NCBI RefSeq assembly: GCF_020509005.1
Contig: NC_063012.1
Coordinates: 5,084,001-5,148,000, forward strand
Origin: Fulvia fulva
Lineage: Eukaryota; Ascomycota; Dothideomycetes; Mycosphaerellales; Mycosphaerellaceae
Length of the DNA stretch: 64,000 nt
Reading direction: 5' to 3'
In this document: piece by piece, positions 21,260-32,333 of the stretch
Layout: each line of letters opens with the position of its first letter
How positions within the stretch are numbered: position 1 is the stretch's first letter
The notes under the pieces: model-generated
Database searches by the model: none
Told to the model about the DNA's origin: nothing
The model's input: the letters and a program-made list of their open reading frames with translations, nothing else
Translations under genes and position numbers: made by a program

Positions 21260-22008
21260 CTATAATTCGATCCTGACCTGGTCCGAACCATTAACGTTCA
21301 CCACACACATATCGGTGGAGTTGGGCGGCCTCTTGCAGCCTTTCGGGCAGGCATGATCCGAATTGAATTGCCATGCAAAGTAGGCGTCCGTCTCATTGTT
21401 CAGGACACCCTCATAAGTCTAGTGCTTGTCGCTATTGTATCGCTGCGCTCGAAGATTTCACGTGTCCTGAGTGGTATTTGTGGCCAGCCGTGACCAATCA
21501 ACGTCGGTATACTCGTGCCAAAGACACACTCACGCAAGCCGGCCCAGCGTAAAGCAGCAGCGCACATCGGACAAGGCTCCGCAGTCGTGTACAGACTGAG
21601 GTCGCTGAAGGCCCCCAAAGCCTGTGCTCCCGTAAGATTCCATCGCCCATGAGAATCAGTGAGCATGGCGGAATAGTTTTGAATGGCGGCGATTTCGCCG
21701 TGTAGAGTAGGATTGCCTGTCATGATGTTGTTTGCCCCAATGCAGACCAAGTCTCCCAGCTCATCGTGTCGTGTATGGTTCACAATGACAGTGCCGAATG
21801 CAGCAAATGGACATGGTGTTGCTAACAGAGTGTCCAATGCCCCCAGCGCATATCGCATCCAATGTTCCCGAGTCTCCCGCGAAAGCCAGTCCTTCTCATG
21901 GTTGGAGGCAGTATAAGTACCGCTTGGTTGATGGATATCCTGCCCAGAGGTCGAATTGGACAAGCCCAAGAGAAGACCTGCGGTAAAGCGCAAGCGCAGG
22001 GCAAGCAT
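21260..22008 (-). CDS. Secreted CMP/dCMP-type zinc deaminase, apparent frameshift
   Basis: A cytidine/deoxycytidylate deaminase-fold enzyme. From the ATG at 22008 the product begins with a hydrophobic signal peptide (LRFTAGLLLGL, probable cleavage near residue 22). It then carries the zinc motifs HGE (residues 103-105) and PCPMC (145-149). Predicted N-glycosylation sites (NHT, NYS, NLT) fit secretion. The frame stops at 21400 after STRLMRVS. In the next frame the family's tail continues (GVLNNETDAYFAW, then HACPKGCKRPP) to a stop at 21260, so one base appears missing around 21407-21411 beside a CCC run. It is either a recent pseudogene or a base-calling error. The substrate (nucleobase or nucleoside) is unknown. 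Confidence 0.75.
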
Positions 22009-22489
22009 TGTCGCGATTCGCGTGATGTTGTCGTTGACTACTGTAACCTTGAACAGACTCTCTCGGCAAAAGTCTGCGCTTTCCAACGCTAGACGCCAAG
22101 CAACATGGCTGCAGTGCCGAGGCGTGTCGCCACCGCGCACTGTCACACATGCAAGTTGATGCAATTGCAACTGCCTCTTGCCTGCACGTTTACCTCATCC
22201 CCCTGCCGTGACAGGTAACCATCTGTTCGTCTCGGAGGAACCCCTTCTCAGCAGAATAATCTGCCGAACACATGATGGGTGCTGCCGGTGCTCAAGGTCT
22301 CAGAGCTTTGCGCGCCGGGAAGGGAGAAGGAGCACGAGGACAACAGCAGTTCTGCATGTGAAAGCCGAAGTCGCGTGGTCCGAGCAGGGCTCTTTTCACG
22401 AACTTGTTGTCTTGCTTTGACACGACACTATCGGCCTCGTCGAATGCGCAATGCAAGCCGTCTAATCCTGTTGATTGCCACATACGAGA
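22009..22489. other. Divergent promoter, deaminase / lipase
   Basis: A 480-bp gap between divergent genes. No gene or motif can be supported. Confidence 0.5.
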
Positions 22490-24378
22490 ATGGCTCCAGC
22501 CCCTGCTCGAAACCATGGAATGCTCTCTGTGTTGTTCGCCGTGGTCGACATCGTGCACACTTGGATTGAGGTCAGTCGCATGACGAGGTAAAAGAGCGTG
22601 ACCGTATGCTTACCATCAAATAGCGGTCATACAACTTCCTCACCGCAAAGTCTGGAGAAGATCAACTCATTGACAGTTTACTGAACGCCCCTGACTATGG
22701 CGAATGGTGGAATGCTGCAGTCGCGCTGGACAAACGTCCGGAGAACTACAATTGGCGCATCAATCCGATAGACGACCTTTACGATTACAGACATCTAGAC
22801 GAGAGACGGAAAGAGCTTCATCGGTTACGCTGCGAGGATAAGCCTATAGCGGTGGCCAACTACCTTCGGCATGGGCTGCTGAGGAACCTTTTCAATATTA
22901 CCAGATTTCCATTGTACGCGAAGACGTACGCTGGAACCAAGGAAAATATTGAGGCCTATGTTGAGGAAAGCGTCGAGGCAATCAAGTACATCGCCGACTC
23001 ACCTCCTGCATCACACACTGGCGAAGGCCGTTTGACCGCTCAAGAGAAGCTCGATGTGCTGCATGAGTCCAACAGAACCTTTGGAAGTACAGCATTACTG
23101 CTTCAAGGTGGTTCTATATTTGGGTTCTGTCACCTTGGAGTGGTGAAAGCGCTCCTGGAGCACAAAATCTGTCCTAGGGTCATTGTCGGCACGGCCACTG
23201 GTGCGTTGATGGCCTCGCTTATTGGCATCCACACCGTCGAAGAATTGCCAGCATTCTTGTCTGGAGATAGCATTGACCTGAGTGCCTTCGCCAAATCCTC
23301 CATGAAGGCACAAGAGGAAATGGAGGAGAAGCTAAGTGTCCGCGAGACTGCCCCATCGACGACGAAGTTCCACAACTGGTATCACACTCTTGAGCGACGT
23401 GCATGGCGGCTGATCGAGCAAGGCTTCTTGCTGGATCCAGAGGTTCTTTCCGAGTGCGTCAGGGCAAATGTCGGTGACTTGACCTTTGAAGAAGCATACC
23501 GAAAGTCGGGCTGTGTTCTCAACATCATCATCTCGTCTCCCAGCGAAGAAATCCCGAACCTTATGAATTATCTGACAGCACCAAACTACCTCGTCCGATC
23601 GGCTGCGTTAGCATCGCACGTCACCAACATGGCCCGCAGTAGAGAACCGTCCATCAAGCTGATGTACAAAGACGGCAGTGGTACAGTGAAGACTTTGAAC
23701 GTTCGTTCGCACAACACAAAATCTGGCAAGCCGCGCCGACCTCCGTCTGCCAACGATCGTAAGACGCCGCTCACGAGACTGAAGCAACAGTTCAATATCG
23801 ACCACTTCATCATCTCACAAGCTCGGCCATATGTGGCACCATTTGTGAAGCCATCACTGCCGTATATTCGGCAGCAGAGGTCATGGTTCAAGGCGTTCTC
23901 GCATGGGCCGAGCAACTTTCTGCCTTTCGACGCTGCAGACGTTGTCAAGCACATAATGCTGCTCGCCGATATCATCGGTGTGCTGCCTGACAGTTTGCGC
24001 CGCATTCTGAGCGACGAGACTGTCAAAGGCGATTCACTAACAGTTGTTCCCGAGGTACGGCTCAGAGACTGGAAACGATTGCTCAAGAATCCCACCAAAG
24101 ATGAGATCGACTTTTGGATCATGCGAGGAGAGCGATCCGTCTGGCCTTCACTCTGTGCGCTGAAAGTGCGCTGTCTCATAGAGATAGCTCTCTATCGAGA
24201 ATACGAAAAGGTTCGGCGGCGACGTTCCTACGATGCTGTACCACCCGTCCAGGGCCGTCTACAGGCAGCGTTGACACCTTCAGCTCCACGAGCGCCTTCC
24301 CTGATGCTGAACAGTAGTCCTTGGCCGGGACAGTGGGAGCATGAGGACTCAGATGATGCATTACAGTCCTGGGCATAG
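22490..24378 (+). CDS. Patatin-domain lipase (Tgl3/4/5-like), Ser nucleophile replaced
   Basis: Exon 1 is 22490-22570, the intron 22571-22623 (GTCAGT..TAG) and exon 2 22624-24378; 611 residues. The N-terminus has a hydrophobic segment (LLSVLFAVVDIVHTWIE) and a DUF3336-like linker (YDYRHLDERRKELHRL), as in fungal triacylglycerol lipases on lipid droplets. The patatin core shows QGGSIFG (residues 188-194, oxyanion loop) and a late TAPNYLVRSAALAS block. The expected G-x-S-x-G elbow reads GTATG (216-220), with Ala218 in place of the catalytic Ser. It may therefore be inactive as a lipase. The stop codon and the last four codons lie within a MITE terminal repeat, so the native C-terminus has been cut. 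Confidence 0.85.
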
Positions 24379-24650
24379 TTTTTACAACCCCTGTATCTAC
24401 GCTAACCCCTTCCGGCTATCCATGTCCATCTCAGAAGGTGTTGCTACCTTCAATCTCACTATCAAGAATGGGCCAAGCTCACACCTGAGGACATAAAACG
24501 TATATGCAAGAGTATGCGAGAACGCTGCGAGGCAGTAATAGCCAACAATGGAGGACACACCAGGTGGTGAGCTACGCCAAGCAGTGGATACATCCTTCCT
24601 AATGAGGAAAGGTAAAAGAACAGGGGTTGTAAAAACTATGCCCAGGACTG
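24364..24650. mobile_element. 287-bp MITE, Tc1/mariner-like, inserted in lipase 3' end
   Basis: Perfect 31-bp terminal inverted repeats (24364-24394 and 24620-24650) begin CAGTCCTGGGCATAG and end with its complement ..ACTG. TA dinucleotides flank both sides (24362-24363 and 24651-24652), the target duplication of Tc1/mariner elements. The interior of 225 bp has no transposase, so this is a non-autonomous element. The left repeat supplies the codons QSWA and the TAG of the upstream lipase. Confidence 0.85.
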
Positions 24651-25037
24651 TAGATGGCCGCAGGCGGAGGACACCCAAAGCTGCTGAAGAACCTGGGGTG
24701 AATCATGTTGGTTAGCTGTGCCACGATGCGATGAAACTCTTGTCAGAGCACGGCCTCAATGTTGGACACTTGCTGTGTGCTGTTCTGTAAGCTGCGGGAG
24801 CAGATAATACGTGTGACTAGGTACCTCAAATGTATGCATGCACTTTCACAGAACACGTGAGGACCGCGCTAATGACGCGTGCAAGGATGAGCGCGATTGA
24901 GTTCGTGCTGCAAGCATCTGGTCCCGCCCAAACGTGGTCCCGTGTCGCCTCCGAGTTGTTGTCTCCCAAAGTAGGGAGTCCTCCTCCCCTTGTTACAGAC
25001 TGTGAAGTACATATCGCGCATTGTGGACGATGGCGAG
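24651..25037. other. Displaced lipase tail and polymerase promoter
   Basis: If one TA and the MITE are removed, the lipase frame continues from 24653 (DGRRRRTPKAAEEP..) for about 20 codons to a TAG near 24713, so this looks like the original 3' coding end. The remainder should hold the promoter of the DNA polymerase gene. No other gene is seen. Confidence 0.6.
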
Positions 25038-27172
25038 ATGGAGGGCAGGCAGATTCCGGCAAGAGATGATGGGAGGATCATTATACACTTCGTGCGAAGG
25101 CCCCCAATCCGCCAATTCGCCGCGACGCTGACCTCACCCACACGCGCAGGACTATGATTGCTTTTACGCCTCAGTCTTTGAGGCCAAGCGACCGGAACTG
25201 AAGAGCTTGCCCTTCGCGGTGCAGCAGAAGCAGGTATGACGGAAGGGCGACATCTCGCGACGCACATCATAATTCGCTGTAGATCATCGTCACTTGCAAC
25301 TACGAAGCCCGCCGACGAGGACTACACAAACTACAGCTCATTCGCGAGGCGAAGCGAGTATGCCCAGACGTTGTCATCGAGCTTGGAGAGGACATCAGCA
25401 GCTTTCGAGATGCTAGCAAAGAGCTGTACAACTTCATCAAGGCCTTTTCGTGGAACAACAAGATTGAGAGGTTGGGGTTTGACGAGATATGGATGGATAC
25501 CACCGACATCGTGGACTACAACATCTCCATGCTGAACAAGAACGACCTGAACAACTCGTTCTTTCAGATTTCAAAAGACGACCCAACTGCTGGATTTGCA
25601 TTTGATGCTAACGCGATAGCTGGTCATCCTTATCCCGCCGACTATGCTGCTGAATCACTCGGTGGAGCTGTGGATGATTTGACCTTGCGGCTACGGCTAG
25701 GAAGCCACCTGGCCTTGCACATACGGCATCAGTTGGAACAGCAGAAAGGGTATACTTCAACAGTCGGCATTGCGACTACGAAACTGCTCTCAAAGTTAGC
25801 CGGGAACCTCAACAAGCCCAAGGGCCAGACGACTCTGATGCCGCCCCTGCAGAGCAACATCACCAGTTTCATGGACGATCATGAGATTGGTGAAGTCCCC
25901 GGCATTGGCTACAAGATGGCGCAGAGACTACGTGACTTCTACAATAAAAGCAACAATCAGGAGGCTGGTGTCAATTCTTTGAACGATGGTATGAAGGGAA
26001 AGATCAGCGTTGCGACTATTCGAAACCATCGTGATGTCACCCCGGAAATGTTGGAGAAACTGTTTCCTGGACCAGGATGGCCTCACGGAATTGGCCACAA
26101 GATCTGGTGTCTTCTCCATGGCGTTGATGACAGCCAAGTAAGCGCGGCTAGACCAGTGCCGAAGCAGATCAGCCTTGAAGACAGCTACATACGCCTCGAC
26201 AACATCGCCGACTTACTCAGAGCAATGACCGCACTCGCTCGCAGCTTGATCACTCGCATGCGCATCGACCTGCTTGCAAGCACAGACGCTTTCGAAGCAG
26301 CTGATCACTCCCCGGAAGACGATGAGCAGGGAATCGACGAGGTGAAGCAGGCTCCTGCTACAGCCCACAAGAGATGGTTGGCACATCCCAAAACCTTACG
26401 TTTGACAGTAAGACCGCGACTTCCTCTGCAACCAGACGGCACCCGTACGCGCTCCTTCAAACGCAATTCCCATTCGATGCCTCTACCCAATTTCATATTC
26501 AACCTCAACGACAGTATAGACGCACTAGCCGAAAAGCTCGTAAGAGAAGTCTTGACAGGAATGTTCAAGAAACTCCAACCCGAACCAGCAGGCTGGAACC
26601 TAAGCCTGGTCAATCTTGGTGTCACGAACATGGCAGAAGCAGCGGGTAACAGCAAGACAGCGAAGGGTAGGGACATCTCCAACATGTTCAGACGACAGGA
26701 AGATGTCTTGAAGGACTTCAGAGTCACAGATACCAGTCCGCCACCGCCTTCCGTCGCAGCTGCAACGCCTCAGCACCGCCCCAAGAAGCGGGTGCGCTTT
26801 GATGACACGCCTACGATCATGCACATTGCGGCTTTCGAGGACAATTTGCTGGTCAGGAAGGCGGCAAGATTTACAAAGGAGGAAGCAAAGGAGCAAGAGG
26901 TCACGTTCGCAGTACAAGAGGTCAAGGAACCCCAGACTGCGATGATACAGGACGAGGCGGAGCCGGAAAAAGAAGGAGGAGGAGGAGGAGGAGGAGGAGG
27001 AGGAGGAGAAGAAGAAGATATTAATGGATGGATTTATGAGAACGGCGAAGATGAATTATTCACTGAGGTATGCCGCGACTGCGGCCTGACACTGCCAGAG
27101 TTCGAGATGATTGTGCATAGACGGCTACACCAGCGAACAGGTGGGTCTGAAGATAATCTTGTACCTGACTGA
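25038..27172 (+). CDS. Y-family translesion DNA polymerase (iota type)
   Basis: Error-prone polymerase for lesion bypass, nuclear. Exon 1 is 25038-25091, intron 25092-25149 (GTGCGA..CAG), exon 2 25150-25233, intron 25234-25282 and exon 3 25283-27172; 675 residues. The catalytic metal ligands are visible: DYDCFYAS (residue 19 on) and GFDEIWMD (about 110). The little-finger region and a helix-hairpin-helix (GEVPGIGYKMAQRL) follow. A run of eleven Gly codons (about 26975-27007) precedes a C-terminal UBZ-type ubiquitin-binding finger, C-x2-C-x12-H-x3-H (VCRDCGLTLPEFEMIVHRRL). The start is the ATG giving MEGRQIPARDDG; the frame is open somewhat further upstream, so the N-terminus is less sure. Confidence 0.9.
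26975..27007. repeat. GGA trinucleotide run coding polyglycine
   Basis: About eleven GGA codons in the polymerase iota gene between its catalytic part and the ubiquitin-binding finger, followed by Glu codons. Its length is likely to vary between strains. Confidence 0.85.
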
Positions 27173-27310
27173 GAGAGTCTATGCCATTATGTTTCTCGAC
27201 CCATTCGTCAAGATGCGGGATACATTTCTCTGTTTGCCTTGATCCTCATCGTCTTGGCTATTTTACAGGCAGTCGTGGCAAGGTCCACCATCACGTCCCG
27301 ATCGACGTCC

Positions 27311-28356
27311 TCATGCTGTATCCATATTGTCATCGTCCTTCTTGTCCTCCGGCCGCTTCGCTTGAGTGCCTGCACTGCCCGATGCCGAACCGCTAGGCTC
27401 GCCGCTCCCATCCAGCAGAGGCTGGCTCTCACTCGATTCGCCCTCCTTGCCCTCGGGCACACTCTCCAGATTTGTCTTGCCCTCGGCCTCCTCTCGTTGC
27501 TTCTTCTCGCGCTCTTGCCGCTCCTTCTCTTCCTCCATCGACATTCGCAGCACGAGCGCAAGCTCTGGGTCCAGGTTGGGGTCAACACCAAACTCAAAGT
27601 CACCTCCTACGCCTCCGCCTTCACCACCTGCTCCTCCACCATTCGGTACTGCGCCGCCGCCTTCACCTGCTAGGATAGGTGATGCCACGATGGTGTCTGA
27701 GAGGAGGTTTGGTCCAGGTGGGATGATCTCGAGGTGTGAGCCCTCGTTCGATTTGACGGCCTCGTTGAACGCGCGGAGCTTATCGAGACTCTCTTCGGTG
27801 AGGTCGCCGAACGCGATCATGTCGATGCTGGTGTTGTTCTTCTTCATCCGCTTAGCCAGTTTGGCGAGTGTCGCGGTGGAGTCTGCGATGGGAGAGCAGG
27901 TAAACACGATGATGCGCTGTCGCTGAGACTTGTTCTGTCTGTGCTTGAGAGCTAGCTAGATGGGTGTATTAGCAAGATGTGCGGGCCTCTGCCATGGATT
28001 GAGTCGGTCCCTACCGATGCGATCATGATGCCTGTGTAGAGATGCGACTCGCCCTTGACCTTGGTCCGATGCAGTCCGTCTAATATCTTGCCCGGATTTG
28101 TTGTGAGGGTTGTCAGGACTTCTGGGCCGCTACCGCCCATGCTCATGAGACCGACGGAGGACTCGGGGTTGGCCTGTGTCTTGGAGTGGAAGATGAGGTT
28201 GACAGCGTCGACTTGGGCCTCCCAGCGCGAAGGAACGTAGTCGCCATTTCTGCTGCTTTCGCTGTTGTCGACGCTGTGAGGAATCGGTCAGCCATGTGGA
28301 TAAATTCGATGCAGATGACGGTGGCCATACACGATCATCGTCGCCTCGAGCACCAT
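27311..28356 (-). CDS. RPN10: 26S proteasome regulatory subunit Rpn10
   Basis: Ubiquitin receptor of the proteasome lid-base hinge. Exons are 28356-28331, 28273-28015 and 27955-27311 (introns of 57 and 58 bp with GT..AG ends); 309 residues. The N-terminal von Willebrand A domain starts MVLEATMIVVDNSE, with the conserved RNGDYVPSRWEAQ and GLMSMGG segments. The ubiquitin-interacting motif DPELALVLRMSMEEEKE lies in the second half, after a Gly-rich linker. The tail is acidic and low-complexity. It is convergent with polymerase iota. Confidence 0.96.
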
Positions 28357-28759
28357 CTTGGCGGTGTTGCTGGTCAACGGTCGGAGGAGGCTGGTTGAGG
28401 AGGGTTGGCTGTGTGGGAGGTTGCGAGTGTGAGATGGAGATGGTGTTGCTGGAGTCCAAACGGTGGTGGTGGTGGTGGTGGTAGTGGCAGCGGTAGGCCC
28501 GCGGTGGTGAGCTCAAGGCAATCGAGCTGCGAAGCGGACTTGGTGCCGATGCGCGCGTCACAAGGGAAAGCTCGCAGCTGCATGTGGGCATTCAAACACT
28601 CGCCAAACAACACAACCTTCACCTCCCCTACGCCTCCGCCTACGCCTGCTCACTCGACGCGAAACAACATTACACTGAACCGTTCCAACGACTCATACTA
28701 GACAAGCATAGTATCACGTTCTGCAGGCGACTGGTGAGCATAGCACAGCGCAGCCACCG

Positions 28760-28804
<45 letters not shown>

Positions 28805-28924
28805 CCAACACCAACACCAACACCAACAACACCAACACGATCCACGACCCACGACCCACGACCCACCACCCACGACAACGCCGACCACGACTCGAACACA
28901 GCAACCGCGAGAAGAACTGGCAAG
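28357..28924. promoter_or_regulatory. Divergent promoter, Rpn10 / Borealin-like
   Basis: This 568-bp region between divergent genes includes a GGT run near 28470 and the CAA repeat listed next. No gene is supported. Confidence 0.5.
28761..28837. repeat. CAA / CAACAC repeat in Borealin-like 5' leader
   Basis: Fourteen CAA units run into CAACAC units, about 90 bp before the ATG at 28925. A CA-rich stretch (CACGACC repeats) follows. It is probably transcribed leader. Confidence 0.9.
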
Positions 28925-29884
28925 ATGTCGAGCACACCGCAGAGAAGTCCTGCGAAGCGGGGGCCGGGCATCACGCAGAGGGAGAAACAGGCGTTGGTGG
29001 ACGACCTGCAGCTGGAGAGTGAGTTGTCTTGTTGTTGCACCAGCACACATGCCGCCTTCTGACGCGTCCAGTCACCGAGAGAGCGCGTAAGCTACGAGCG
29101 CAGTACGCATTGCAGGCACAAGGCTTGCGAACACGACTCGAAATGCGCGTCAACCGCATCCCACAGGCTCTGCGCAAGCGGAACATCCAAGACTTGGTCG
29201 ATGAGCACACTGCCAAGGCGAACCCACTCCCTCCACCACCAATGCCTGTTGCAGCCAAAGTGCAAGTAGCAAAGGCAGCGACCAAGGCGCCGGCTCCCAG
29301 TAAACAGCCGTCGAAGAGGAAAAGGTATGATGCACAAACCATGTGTTGGGCTGCCAAGCTGACAGCTCCTTAGCGACGACATCTCCACTGGCGACGACAA
29401 GGAGAATCTGCCAGCACCAGCGACGGAAGATCTTGCCAACCCCAAGAAACGTACCAAGCTAGGCGCTGTGGTCGCCAACTCGAAAGCGACCCGAACAGCT
29501 TCCCGCAAGGCAGGACCTGCGCCTGCTGGTGTATTGTCTCCAAAGTCGCACAACTCCCGGACATATCCACAATCACCACTGAAGCCATCAACGCTATCGT
29601 CGGCACAGTCGGCAGCGCCTCCCACGAAGGCCTCGACCCGCGCTCCCAGCCGCCAGACGGGTAAGCGTACTGTCGCTACCGCCGAGGCAGATGGAAGGAC
29701 GAGCGGCGCGAGTGACTCCAGCGCTGGTACGACGATAGTAACGAAGCCTGGAACCAGAAAAGCGCCCCTGCCGAAGAGAGCGGCAAAGCCCGCCACGGCG
29801 AGCAGGAAGCCGGCGTTGGCGAAGCAAGATACCGCACCTCCTCCTGCAGCGGCGGCGGGAAGGACGCTGAGGAAGAGAAATTGA
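28925..29884 (+). CDS. Borealin N-terminal domain protein (chromosomal passenger complex)
   Basis: Exons are 28925-29018, 29072-29324 and 29374-29884 (introns of 53 and 49 bp); 285 residues. Residues of about 17-75 form the Borealin/Nbl1 N-terminal helical domain (KQALVDDLQLEITERARKL, then NRIPQALRKRNIQDLV). This domain binds INCENP/Sli15 and Survivin/Bir1 in the complex that directs Aurora kinase to centromeres. The remainder is basic and disordered, rich in Ser, Thr, Pro, Lys and Ala, with many SP/TP sites suiting CDK control. The intron joins restore the conserved helix, which supports the model. Confidence 0.85.
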
Positions 29885-30575
29885 TGGGTCCTGACCAGAT
29901 TGAGCTCGTAAATACGCCCTTGAGCGCCTTCAACCTTCCGTATTCGTCCTGCAGATGCCAAAAAAATGATGGCGATTCCGATGTTCTGGAAGCACCCTTT
30001 CAAAGCCAGTGGCTTGAACTCTCCTCTGAACCCTATCACTTTGATCGCCCACAGCGCCTCTTATGCTTCTATGCGCGTCGTGCTAAAACTGCAAGGACTC
30101 GGTTTCTTCCATGGGGTTTGCCACGGTCAAACAATGAAAGGCAGCGACTTGCGAGACAACCATCGGCCTCGGCAACTGGTGCGACAGCACATCAACATTA
30201 TTTCCCCTGGACAGTGTGTGCAGACGCTGGTTCCGTACCACCACCGACATCCACCTTGAACGCTGTTCGTACTCGCAACCATGGAAGCTCCATTCTAGTC
30301 TTCCTGTCCCTTGCACGCACTCAAAGTCTACCCTGGATCCGCATAGAAAGTAGCTTATATCCCCACTGCCCGGATGATCGAAGGCAACGCATTCCAGAAG
30401 CACTGAGCTGGTGCGCAATGCGTTCACCAGCTTGCCGTTGTCCAGACGCGAACCGTCGACCGCTTTAGCTGATGTTGTTGAGAACGAACAACAGTGCAGG
30501 CGACAGGAAAGGAATAGCATAGTACCGGGCAGGGCCTGGAGAGTACAGTCGAGAGTTGTCGAGGACACTATCACA
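29885..30575. other. Intergenic before unknown serine-rich gene
   Basis: This 690-bp gap holds no recognisable gene. The next gene's frame is open upstream to 30411 but without an ATG, so that part is probably leader. Confidence 0.5.
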
Positions 30576-31742
30576 ATGCCTGACAAGAAGCTGGAACCGA
30601 AGCAGTCTGGTTTTCTTGGCATGTTCAAACGCAGAGACTCCGGACTCAACTCAACACATGTCCCAAGCAATGGCAAGAAGGAGCAAAGCACCACACCGTC
30701 GCCTCGGCGTGCGTACAAACCTCGATATGCTGAAAGGGACATGATACTCTCGATGCCAGTTGAACAGCGGCCCGATCTAGTAGCCAAGGCCAACGAAGTA
30801 AGGTTGCAAGGTGTCTGTTCTGACATTGGTTTCAGCACAGCAGCCTCGCTGCACAGTGGGTCTAGAAACTCTAGAATAGGTTCTCGGAGCTGGTCCTCCA
30901 GGCACATGCCAACTCACCCCAACTTACATCTGAAGCTATATGGAGGCGCGAGTGCCCATGCAGCAGGGTCAAGCGTCAGCTCATTGCACAATAATGTGCT
31001 GCACGGCTCGGGCATGAACCGGATGGCATCCTCTCCAGCGTCAATGCGAGACAAGAACACACATGCTAGTCATGCTGAGCTGTCGAGCAGAGCTTTGGAG
31101 CAGTATCGACCCAGCCCACGGTCGTATCATTCTGTTCCAGCGATGTCGCAATTAGACACCACATCGATCGAGGCCGTCAACCAGGCATATGCTGAGCTAG
31201 GGATTTCAGGGGCAGACTTCGAGCTAGAAAGAGCTTTGCGGATGTCAGGTATGGACTACGATCTCAGCGACGTAGCGCACGTAGGCCAACGATCAATGGC
31301 AACACATGGCACAATGCACCAGCGACCTCCTTACTTTGGACACAATGATACTCTGCCCAACCTCAAGGGCGGCAAGGGCAAGGGCAAGCAAGCTACTCGG
31401 TCTTTGACGGGCGTGCCGCCGAGCATAGCAGGAAGCAGCGACTACGGTGACGCTTCTGAGAAGGATGATCTTGATGACCCAGAGTCGTACATCCTTCGGA
31501 CAAGCGCAAGCCAAACGTCTGCACTCATAGCAGCTCACGAACACCCTACGCATGATCTTGAATCGAGTAGCTCTTCCTTCGCAGAGTCATACGGAAATAG
31601 AGTCGCCAACGACTTCTGGTCTCGCAACAGTTCTGAAAGAACCACATCCACCAGTACGCTCATGACTTCACACTCCGAGACATCGGTAGTCAGACCAGCC
31701 ACAGCGGAGAGCCATACACCTGATGTGCTTGGGCCAGGATGA
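30576..31742 (+). CDS. Serine-rich unknown protein, possibly stopped early
   Basis: Single exon of 388 residues from the first in-frame ATG (MPDKKLEPKQSGF). I recognise no family. The N-terminus is basic (GFLGMFKRRDSG) and followed by a conserved-looking segment (YKPRYAERDMILSMPVEQRP). The middle is Ser/His-rich, with a helical stretch (EAVNQAYAELGISGADFELE). The frame ends in TGA at 31740. Beyond it the same frame stays open for 61 codons with the same acidic, Ser/Thr-rich character, to a TAA at 31923. The TGA may be a nonsense change, be read through, or be removed by a small intron. Confidence 0.7.
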   Translation: MPDKKLEPKQSGFLGMFKRRDSGLNSTHVPSNGKKEQSTTPSPRRAYKPRYAERDMILSMPVEQRPDLVAKANEVRLQGVCSDIGFSTAASLHSGSRNSRIGSRSWSSRHMPTHPNLHLKLYGGASAHAAGSSVSSLHNNVLHGSGMNRMASSPASMRDKNTHASHAELSSRALEQYRPSPRSYHSVPAMSQLDTTSIEAVNQAYAELGISGADFELERALRMSGMDYDLSDVAHVGQRSMATHGTMHQRPPYFGHNDTLPNLKGGKGKGKQATRSLTGVPPSIAGSSDYGDASEKDDLDDPESYILRTSASQTSALIAAHEHPTHDLESSSSSFAESYGNRVANDFWSRNSSERTTSTSTLMTSHSETSVVRPATAESHTPDVLGPG

Positions 31743-32333
31743 AAATTGGGCGGCATCGAGTCACTACAGACTACCGACACGCCAAAGGGTACCAACGAGG
31801 AGGGCAAAGACAATGGCGTCGAATCGGACCACAATGATGAGACGCCAGATCCAATATCCGGACAGGTCGCGGAATCGAGAGACGACGTCACTCACAAGCT
31901 CCAGCAGCTGCCAGGCGCGTGGTAATGATATTATGAGGTGATCACTTTCTGGGCTGTTTGCTGGCATGGCGCTGGGAATGTGCGTGCATACATGTAGCAT
32001 TGGTGCTCGCTGCCGGATAGCGGGCGACTTTTCGAATGTATACTACGTCGTCGAAGACTGTCTATCTGACTCTCAATGCCCACATCTACTGACCTGTTGT
32101 TTCAATCTTCGCTTGGGTGCCGGTGATTCATCGTGCAACGATGCCATGACATGCATACGCTGGAAAGCTTGAGCTAGCAAGCTCATTTATATATCGTGCT
32201 GGCCTATCTTGCCCGAGATCTTCCAATGCTTCATCCTCCACACTTCCGTCAACAACAGCATCCATCACTACACACAGCGCTAAGTACTGTCTCTCACCCA
32301 TTTGAACGGCCCATTCTCTCCATCTCTGTAAAC
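31743..32333. other. In-frame extension and asparaginase promoter
   Basis: 31743-31925 is the open extension after the TGA described for the previous gene (ending DVTHKLQQLPGAW). From 31926 to 32333 is intergenic, with the asparaginase promoter and leader; nothing else is seen. Confidence 0.5.

Noticed and set aside
8076..22008. Secondary-metabolite gene cluster
   Set aside because: There is no polyketide, peptide or terpene backbone enzyme, and housekeeping genes (ADP/ATP carrier) interrupt the oxidative genes.
24397..24678. 93-codon hydrophobic minus-strand frame
   Set aside because: It lies almost wholly inside the MITE and its repeat; no sign of a real gene.
30083..30907. 274-codon minus-strand frame
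   Set aside because: It runs antisense into the start of the serine-rich gene, with no recognisable family and no intron support.
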